A stretch of DNA of 64,000 nucleotides. It comes from Paraburkholderia kururiensis JCM 10599 = LMG 19447 (lineage in GTDB: Bacteria; Pseudomonadota; Gammaproteobacteria; Burkholderiales; Burkholderiaceae). The stretch's first letter is position 1. Every line of letters starts with the position of its first letter. The translations under genes and the position numbers were made by a program. A model generated the notes under the pieces. It was not told the DNA's origin. It searched no databases and worked only from the letters and a program-made list of their open reading frames with translations. The stretch is taken from positions 62,001 to 126,000 of the forward strand of contig NZ_RJZE01000001.1 of the NCBI RefSeq assembly GCF_003986935.1. Reading direction: 5' to 3'. Below, piece after piece: positions 60,953 through 64,000 of this stretch.

Positions 60953-62104
60953 TCAAGCCGCACGGCTTGCGCGATACAGGCCGCGTGCCTGCATCTCCAC
61001 GATGCTGCGTTCGTAGCGGTCCGGCTGCACCTCCTGCGCGTCCACCCACTGCGCGAAGCGCTTGATGCCCTCGTCAAAGTTCACCTTCGGCGCATAGCCC
61101 AGCCGTTCGCGCGCACGTGTGAGGTCGGCGTAGTTGTGGCGGATGTCGCCCAGGCGGAATGCGCCCGTCACCTTGATGGGCACGTCGCTGTCGTAGAGTT
61201 CGCGCAACTTGCGGGCCACGTCGATCACGGGCGTGCGTTCGCCCGAGCCGATGCCGAACACGTAGTCGTTCGCTTCGCTACGAATCAGCGCGGCATGGGT
61301 AGCGTCTATCACGTCATCGATATAGACGAAGTCCCGGCTTTCCAGCCCATCTTCGAACACGCTCACCTCGTGGCCGTTCTTGATACGCGTAGAGAAGATG
61401 GAAAGAATGCCGGTGTAGGGATTCGAGAGCGACTGACCCGGTCCATAGACGTTCTGATAGCGCAGTGCAGACGCACCGATGCCAATGGAGCGGCACACGG
61501 TCATCACCATCAGTTCCTGGTCGTACTTGGTGATGCCGTACACCGATGACGGATGGATCTTCGAATCCTCGTCTGTCGGCAAGCACTCCAGCGGCTCGCC
61601 GGATACGGGGCACAGATGATCGAAGCGCCCCTCGCGCAGATCCTCTTCGCGGCGCGCGCCGGGATAGACGATGCCGGCCGCCGGCGAACGGTATTTGCCT
61701 TCGCCGTAGATCGCACGCGACGACGCAACCACGACCTTCTTCACCGTGTTCTCGCGGTTCTTCACGAGAATGTCCAGCATCAAGCCGCAGCCGCCCACGT
61801 TCACGTCCACGTAGCGACTGACTTCGTACATGGACTGACCAGTTCCCGTTTCCGCAGCAAGATGCACGATGGCGTCCTGGCCTTGCATCGCACGTTCGAG
61901 CGCGCGCCGGTTCGCAACCGACCCTTCGATGAAACGCACCGATGGGTCCAGCGACAGAAACAGCGCCGACTTGTGATACGGGTCGTCGCCGTGAATCTGC
62001 TGCGAGAGGTTGTCGAGCACCGTGACGTTGGCGTTCTGCTTCGCCAGCTTGTTGGCAAGGTGCGATCCGATGAATCCGGCGCCGCCGGTAATGAGTACGT
62101 TCAT
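60953..62104 (-). CDS. NAD-dependent sugar epimerase/dehydratase
   Basis: A 383-residue extended short-chain dehydrogenase/reductase. It has the Rossmann motif GGAGFIGSHLA, HLAAETGTGQSMYE, and the active-site SSVYGITKYDQE (Tyr, Lys), preceded by ASSRAIYGEGK. It probably makes a nucleotide-sugar (UDP-glucose/galactose or related) for this cluster; the exact substrate is not clear. The ATG at 62104 was chosen over 62122 for its MNVLITGGAGFIG start. It overlaps the acetyltransferase gene by four bases. Confidence 0.9.
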   Translation of the reverse strand: MNVLITGGAGFIGSHLANKLAKQNANVTVLDNLSQQIHGDDPYHKSALFLSLDPSVRFIEGSVANRRALERAMQGQDAIVHLAAETGTGQSMYEVSRYVDVNVGGCGLMLDILVKNRENTVKKVVVASSRAIYGEGKYRSPAAGIVYPGARREEDLREGRFDHLCPVSGEPLECLPTDEDSKIHPSSVYGITKYDQELMVMTVCRSIGIGASALRYQNVYGPGQSLSNPYTGILSIFSTRIKNGHEVSVFEDGLESRDFVYIDDVIDATHAALIRSEANDYVFGIGSGERTPVIDVARKLRELYDSDVPIKVTGAFRLGDIRHNYADLTRARERLGYAPKVNFDEGIKRFAQWVDAQEVQPDRYERSIVEMQARGLYRASRAA

Positions 62105-62745
62105 GATTCGCTTCGCTCCCATGTTCGCGTCTGCCAGTCAAAGCGCTTGATGATGCGAGCCGGATTTCCGGCCACTACGCTGAAGTCCGGCACATCTCGT
62201 GTCACTACGGAATGGCTTCCCACCACCGCGTGGCGTCCAATGGCTACGTTTGGCAGGATCACCGACCCGAAGCCGATAAAGCTGCCGGCGCCGATCACGA
62301 CGCGATTGCCGCGCGTCCTCACACGGCAACCGATGCGCACAGGGTCGTGAACGTCCTCGTACGGATGCTCGACGTCCACAATTGCGCACCCTCCGGTAAT
62401 CGTGACGTCATCCTGAATTTCGATGGACGACCCGCAGACGATGTGCACGTTCTGCTCGATGTTCACGTCGTTGCCGATGGTGAGATTCGGAGGCGCGGCG
62501 GGATCCGTCAGGATCAGTTCGATGCGCGCGCCCTGGCGGATCAGTACGCGTTCGCCGATCCACGCGTGATGTACGTTAGCGAGCAGCATCGGCCTGAAAA
62601 TCGCGCTGCCTTTACCTACCTTCGCGAACGCGTGCGCGTACCAGAGTTGCGTTTTTGCGCGGTAGTAAGCGAGCTGCAGCGCGTTGATCCGGTCTATCCC
62701 GCGCAGTTCGCCGAAGCGGGCAATGGGGCCGGTCAGGACGCTCAT
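62101..62745 (-). CDS. Hexapeptide-repeat acyltransferase
   Basis: A 214-residue left-handed beta-helix acyltransferase of the WcaF/LacA style. Repeats such as IGNDVNIEQNVHI, IQDDVTITGGCAI, VVIGAGSFIGFGSVI and VAIGRHAVVGSHSVV are followed by the typical end VVAGNPARIIKRF. It probably acetylates a sugar of the repeat unit. It overlaps both neighbours by four bases, so it is translationally coupled. Confidence 0.9.
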   Translation of the reverse strand: MSVLTGPIARFGELRGIDRINALQLAYYRAKTQLWYAHAFAKVGKGSAIFRPMLLANVHHAWIGERVLIRQGARIELILTDPAAPPNLTIGNDVNIEQNVHIVCGSSIEIQDDVTITGGCAIVDVEHPYEDVHDPVRIGCRVRTRGNRVVIGAGSFIGFGSVILPNVAIGRHAVVGSHSVVTRDVPDFSVVAGNPARIIKRFDWQTRTWERSES

Positions 62746-63734
62746 GCCCGCACCGGCTGCCGGCCGGCCATCTGCTTCGCGAAGGTGTATAGCGGCCGCA
62801 GCGTGCGCGGCCAGCGCCGCATCGCGTACAACCCTTCCTGTTTCGCGCCCACACGCGCGAACTTCACGCTGGTTTCAATGCAGCGCTCGAATGCTTCGTA
62901 GTGGCCGCTTTCCAGATACAGAATGGCCGAGCGCAGGAAGAGCCTGGCCCGGGCGCGATCGGTCACGTCTTTTGCCATGCCCATGGCGTCGGCCATCTCG
63001 AAAGTGCGCATCATGTCGCGGATGCTGGTTTCGTGCCGCGCGGGGTTGCGGATGACCGTGGACGTGAATCCATTCGGGTTCACGCGATACAAGCCGAGTT
63101 CCTCGTCCAGATAGCGCGCCTGCGTGCCATGAAATGACTGCAGCAGATTGGCGACGTCCGCCACCACTTCCAGCTGGAGGTCTACGGCATAACGCTTGCG
63201 CAGCGCCGTGCGGAACATCGTGGAGCTCGTGAAGAAGAACGGGCCGTTCTCGATCATGTATTCGCCGTCGAACACCGGCGGCTTCACACGCGGCAACGGG
63301 AAGTCCACGGGTTCTTTCGTCATGGCATTTACGGTGCGCATGCGGTGCGTGACCATGCCGAACTCGCGCTGCGTTTCCAGAAGCTCGTACTGCCGCGCCA
63401 GCTTGCCGGGCAGCATGAGGTCGTCGCCGTCGATGCAGGCGATGTATTCGCCGCGCACCGGCGCAATGGCGTCGGCAAAATTGCGCGAGTAGCCCACGTT
63501 GTGCTCGTGCCGCACGATGCGGATGAGGTGCGGGTAACGCGCCTTGAACGATTCGATGACGGCGAGGGATGCGTCCCTCGAACCGTCGTCGCTCACGATC
63601 ACTTCGAACGGCACGTCGATCTGCTGGGAGACCACGCTGTCCAGGCATTCGCCGATATATTTCTCCAGGTTGTAGCATAGGACTACTACCGAGATAATCG
63701 GCTGATCGGGCGTTTTGACGTGTGATGCGCTCAT
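62742..63734 (-). CDS. Glycosyltransferase, family 2
   Basis: A 330-residue GT-A enzyme: ISVVVLCYNLEKYIGECLDSVVSQ, VIVSDDGSRDASLAVI, VRHEHNVGYSRNFADAI and YIACIDGDDLMLPGKLARQ with a DGDD metal site. Cytoplasmic, adding a sugar to the lipid-linked unit. It overlaps the acyltransferase gene and follows the flippase gene after 11 bp. Confidence 0.9.
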   Translation of the reverse strand: MSASHVKTPDQPIISVVVLCYNLEKYIGECLDSVVSQQIDVPFEVIVSDDGSRDASLAVIESFKARYPHLIRIVRHEHNVGYSRNFADAIAPVRGEYIACIDGDDLMLPGKLARQYELLETQREFGMVTHRMRTVNAMTKEPVDFPLPRVKPPVFDGEYMIENGPFFFTSSTMFRTALRKRYAVDLQLEVVADVANLLQSFHGTQARYLDEELGLYRVNPNGFTSTVIRNPARHETSIRDMMRTFEMADAMGMAKDVTDRARARLFLRSAILYLESGHYEAFERCIETSVKFARVGAKQEGLYAMRRWPRTLRPLYTFAKQMAGRQPVRA

Positions 63735-63745
63735 GGCGGTCCCTT

Positions 63746-64000
63746 TTAGTTCAGCACGAAGCGTCCGGCCAGGTCGCGGGCCTTGCGCTGCAAAATGGGC
63801 GACACGGCCACCGCGGCCGCCACCATCAACAGCCAGATGCAGGGCAACAGGAAGAACAAGGCAATGCGCGGCTGTTGCGAGAGGTCCGCATAGTGGAACG
63901 CCACGCCGAGCAGGCCCACCACCGCTACGCGCGTAAACAGCCCCTTGTACCAGGCCAGGTTAATGCCGGGCAGAAACTTGCGATGCACGATACTCACCCA
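63746..64000 (-). CDS. C-terminal end of a membrane protein, probable Wzx flippase (5' end outside window)
   Basis: The last 84 residues of a gene that begins beyond position 64000. Two membrane helices (VAVVGLLGVAFHY and IALFFLLPCIWLLMVAAAVAV) and the short tail LQRKARDLAGRFVLN are visible. This resembles the end of polysaccharide-biosynthesis/flippase proteins. The position 11 bp upstream of a glycosyltransferase supports that, but the sequence is too short for certainty. Confidence 0.6.
   Translation of the reverse strand, partial: WVSIVHRKFLPGINLAWYKGLFTRVAVVGLLGVAFHYADLSQQPRIALFFLLPCIWLLMVAAAVAVSPILQRKARDLAGRFVLN

Overview
The window is GC-rich, densely coded proteobacterial chromosome. 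Red-type (form IC) Rubisco, a Burkholderia-type porin, a split PQQ locus and a full methanofuran/H4MPT formyl-transfer block together suggest a Burkholderiales bacterium, most likely Paraburkholderia or a close relative. The genus is inferred from gene content; no rRNA or tRNA marker is present.

Positions 1-29,400 hold a carbon-oxidation and carbon-fixation region. The minus-strand operon cbbL-cbbS-cbbX encodes Rubisco and its activase. Across a 465-bp intergenic region lies pqqA with its own strong terminator. Next come methanofuran/H4MPT biosynthesis-type genes (DUF447, MfnB-like, amino-acid kinase, hydantoinase-like, ATP-grasp, HisA-like) and the formyltransferase/hydrolase complex fhcB-A-D-C. 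A cytochrome b561, an alpha/beta hydrolase and pqqBCDE follow, each overlapping or close to the next. A NarL-type response regulator overlaps pqqE, and its probable sensor kinase is convergent. Then come a TonB-dependent receptor, a PQQ-associated-type beta-propeller protein, two HAD phosphatases (cbbY, cbbZ), two lipoproteins and a porin. Together these could oxidise C1 or alcohol substrates with PQQ enzymes, carry C1 units on methanofuran/H4MPT to formate, and refix CO2 through Rubisco. The PQQ dehydrogenase itself, fae, mtd and mch are not here.

Positions 29,400-39,660 are a compact minus-strand operon for a group 3b-type NAD(P)-linked [NiFe] hydrogenase: hydB, a stand-alone cyclic-nucleotide-binding protein, hydG, hydD, hydA, a maturation protease, hypA, hypF, hypC, hypD and hypE. 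hypB is absent and HypA has no cysteines.

Positions 39,660-51,020 carry an FtsH-family protease, an NlpC/P60 lipoprotein, a probable second BamA and a probable second LptD, a small membrane protein, a high-potential iron-sulfur protein and a 30-residue hydrophobic peptide. Between the last groups is a candidate small RNA with a PmrA-type box in front and an intrinsic terminator behind.

Positions 51,020-64,000 are an exopolysaccharide/O-antigen-type cluster: rmlC, rmlA, an undecaprenyl-phosphate sugar transferase, four glycosyltransferases, an epimerase, an acetyltransferase, a Wzy-like polymerase, a PslG-like glycoside hydrolase and the end of a probable flippase. The polymerase and hydrolase are on the opposite strand from the rest.

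No tRNA, rRNA, CRISPR array, insertion sequence or integrase was recognised.
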